Shown here piece after piece: positions 7,033 through 7,915 of a DNA stretch of 7,915 nucleotides. The translations under genes and the position numbers were made by a program. Origin of the DNA: Desulfobacterales bacterium (lineage in GTDB: Bacteria > Desulfobacterota > Desulfobacteria > Desulfobacterales > JAHIVH01); assembly GCA_020056645.1 (NCBI GenBank), contig JAGVHJ010000510.1, positions 1-7,915 on the forward strand. The letters are read 5' to 3'. Numbering within the stretch: the stretch's first letter is position 1; each line of letters starts with the position of its first letter. The notes under the pieces are model-generated. The model ran no database searches. It was not told the DNA's origin and saw only the letters and a program-made list of their open reading frames with translations.

Positions 7033-7350
7033 TTACGCCATGTGGATCGGACCAATTTTTACCGCCGTGAACATTTGGCGGTGGCCCTGTTTTCTTCGAT
7101 ATCTTTTTCTTCTTTTGTATTTGAAAACGATGACTTTCCGGTTTTTTCCCTGGTCAACGATTTGACCGCTAACGGAAACTTGATCCAGCGTGGGCTGGCC
7201 GATAATAACCTGTTCACCGTCCGCGAACATGAGAACCTTATCAAAGGTTACCTGTTCTCCAACATTGCCGCTCAATTTTTCGACCTTTAAAACGTCGCCT
7301 TCTTGAACCTTATATTGTTTGCCGCCTGTGGCAACAATCGCGTATGCCAT
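7033..7350 (-). CDS. rplU: 50S ribosomal protein L21
   Basis: L21 binds 23S rRNA and is an early-to-middle 50S assembly protein. The 105-residue product shows the standard start MAYAIVATGGKQYKVQEGD, a central beta-barrel, and the highly basic signature KYKRRKRYRRKQGHRQ (77-92), with the C-terminal TAVKI strand after it. The ATG at 7350 is preceded by AAGGAGG at five bases, a very strong site as expected for a ribosomal protein. It is the first gene after the promoter at 7400-7428, so it heads the operon. Confidence 0.98.
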   Translation of the reverse strand: MAYAIVATGGKQYKVQEGDVLKVEKLSGNVGEQVTFDKVLMFADGEQVIIGQPTLDQVSVSGQIVDQGKNRKVIVFKYKRRKRYRRKQGHRQMFTAVKIGPIHMA

Positions 7351-7355
7351 TTTCT

Positions 7356-7362
7356 CCTCCTT
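7356..7362 (-). promoter_or_regulatory. Strong Shine-Dalgarno of rplU
   Basis: AAGGAGG on the minus strand lies five bases before the rplU ATG. A second overlapping GGAG extends it to AAGGAGGAG. It is the strongest ribosome site inside the main operon and fits the high output required of L21. Confidence 0.75.
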
Positions 7363-7399
7363 ATGTTACGCAGAGATAGCCTGATTTTAAAAACTGTGT

Positions 7400-7428
7400 A
7401 TACTAAAAATATTCACTTATGTTGTCAA
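7400..7428 (-). promoter_or_regulatory. Sigma70-type promoter of the rplU operon
   Basis: On the minus strand a consensus -35 box TTGACA (7428-7423) is followed by exactly 17 bases and a -10 box TAGTAT (7405-7400), which matches four of six consensus positions. The surrounding DNA is AT-rich. Transcription should start near 7393, giving a leader of about 43 bases before the rplU ATG. The leader contains the strong Shine-Dalgarno but is too short for an obvious attenuator or riboswitch. The box lies just after the RDD gene, and no terminator is visible between them, so some read-through from upstream is possible. Confidence 0.8.
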
Positions 7429-7439
7429 GAGAAACTTAT

Positions 7440-7901
7440 CTATTTTTCAATGACCTGTGTTCCGGCCATCATATCCCCTATCCGTCTCCCTTCCGGATTC
7501 ATGAAGACCCGGAATACCTCGATAGCAACCAGAATGACGCCCACAACCGCGACCAGGGGCGCGGCCATCCAGCCGATCACCGGAACGGCGATCAATAGAT
7601 TGAGGGCGAACATCCAGTTCCTTTTGGCCGACATGGCGTAATCCATTGGGCCGCTATTTACATCGCGGAGAACAATGCCGAGTCCGATAAAATATTTCCC
7701 CGGACTCTTCCCATCGAGAAACGCGAAGGGAAGCGCATCCCGGAATAAAAAGAAGAATCCTCCAAGGATTCCTCCAAATAGAGGAATAAATCCAATCAGG
7801 GCGGCAATAACCGAATCGATGACAAAAGCGGTGGCCCGTTTAACAGGGTCCGCTTTCACTGGCCCCTCTTCCTGGGTGGAACTGTTTTCCAGCAGGCTCA
7901 T
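7440..7901 (-). CDS. RDD family integral membrane protein
   Basis: Small inner-membrane protein of the RDD family, named for conserved Arg and Asp residues; the role of most members is unknown, although some have been linked to transport. The 153-residue sequence has an acidic N-terminus. The RDD pattern follows: Arg22 and Asp29 in KRATAFVID, GKSPGKYFIGLGIV in the middle, and Asp143 in RRIGDMMAGT near the end. Hydrophobic stretches at roughly 23-53 and 97-132 could make two to four membrane helices. The ATG at 7901 has a G-run six bases upstream as a possible ribosome site. The frame is still open at the window edge, so a start further upstream cannot be excluded. It is separated from rplU by 89 bases holding a promoter, and is probably not functionally tied to it. 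Confidence 0.88.
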   Translation of the reverse strand: MSLLENSSTQEEGPVKADPVKRATAFVIDSVIAALIGFIPLFGGILGGFFFLFRDALPFAFLDGKSPGKYFIGLGIVLRDVNSGPMDYAMSAKRNWMFALNLLIAVPVIGWMAAPLVAVVGVILVAIEVFRVFMNPEGRRIGDMMAGTQVIEK

Positions 7902-7915
7902 TTTTAACCCCCCCC

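Noticed and set aside
6736..7290. 184-codon plus-strand frame across rpmA and rplU
   Set aside because: Antisense to two unmistakable ribosomal protein genes and spans their intergenic gap; no independent ribosome site or domain.
1..7915. CRISPR array, IS element, tRNA, rRNA, phage or defence genes
   Set aside because: No spaced direct repeats, transposase motifs, cloverleaf or rRNA-like segments were seen; nearly all the DNA is accounted for by housekeeping genes.

Overview
This window looks like core chromosome from a Gram-negative, deltaproteobacterial-type organism (Desulfobacterota). That placement is inferred from two things: the gene order rplU-rpmA-obgE-proB-proA-nadD-rsfS-gpmI, which is familiar from that group, and an L27 protein that begins directly with MAHKKAGG and has no Firmicutes-type cleaved N-terminal extension. 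No 16S rRNA or other definitive marker is present. Every credible gene is on the minus strand, so transcription runs from high to low coordinates.

Layout in transcription order. The window opens at its right edge with a small RDD-family membrane protein (7440-7901). An 89-base gap follows, holding a strong sigma70-type promoter (7400-7428) that reads into the main operon. That operon is rplU and rpmA (ribosomal proteins L21 and L27), obgE (ribosome-assembly GTPase), proB and proA (first two steps of proline synthesis), nadD (NAD synthesis), rsfS (ribosomal silencing factor) and gpmI (cofactor-independent phosphoglycerate mutase). Genes from rplU to gpmI are separated by no more than 24 bases or overlap. 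Several junctions show features that favour translational coupling: GTGA, ATGA, TAATG, and stop codons embedded in the next gene's Shine-Dalgarno (SD) sequence.

After gpmI comes a 123-base spacer and then an unrecognised 101-residue soluble protein (228-533), preceded by a possible 36-codon reading frame. Positions 4-227 are AT-rich and gene-poor. They carry a perfect 10-bp inverted repeat and lead into the SD and start codon of another minus-strand gene, whose ATG occupies positions 3-1 and whose body lies outside the window.

Functionally the operon groups ribosome subunit production and maturation (L21, L27, Obg), ribosome shut-down under starvation (RsfS), and three metabolic inputs (proline, NAD, lower glycolysis/gluconeogenesis). 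All nine assigned genes appear intact with their diagnostic residues. I see no mobile element, CRISPR array, tRNA or rRNA, and no convincing new multi-gene system. The parts that are not routine are the uncharacterised gene at the operon's tail, the small overlapping reading frames beside it, and the inverted repeat beyond it.
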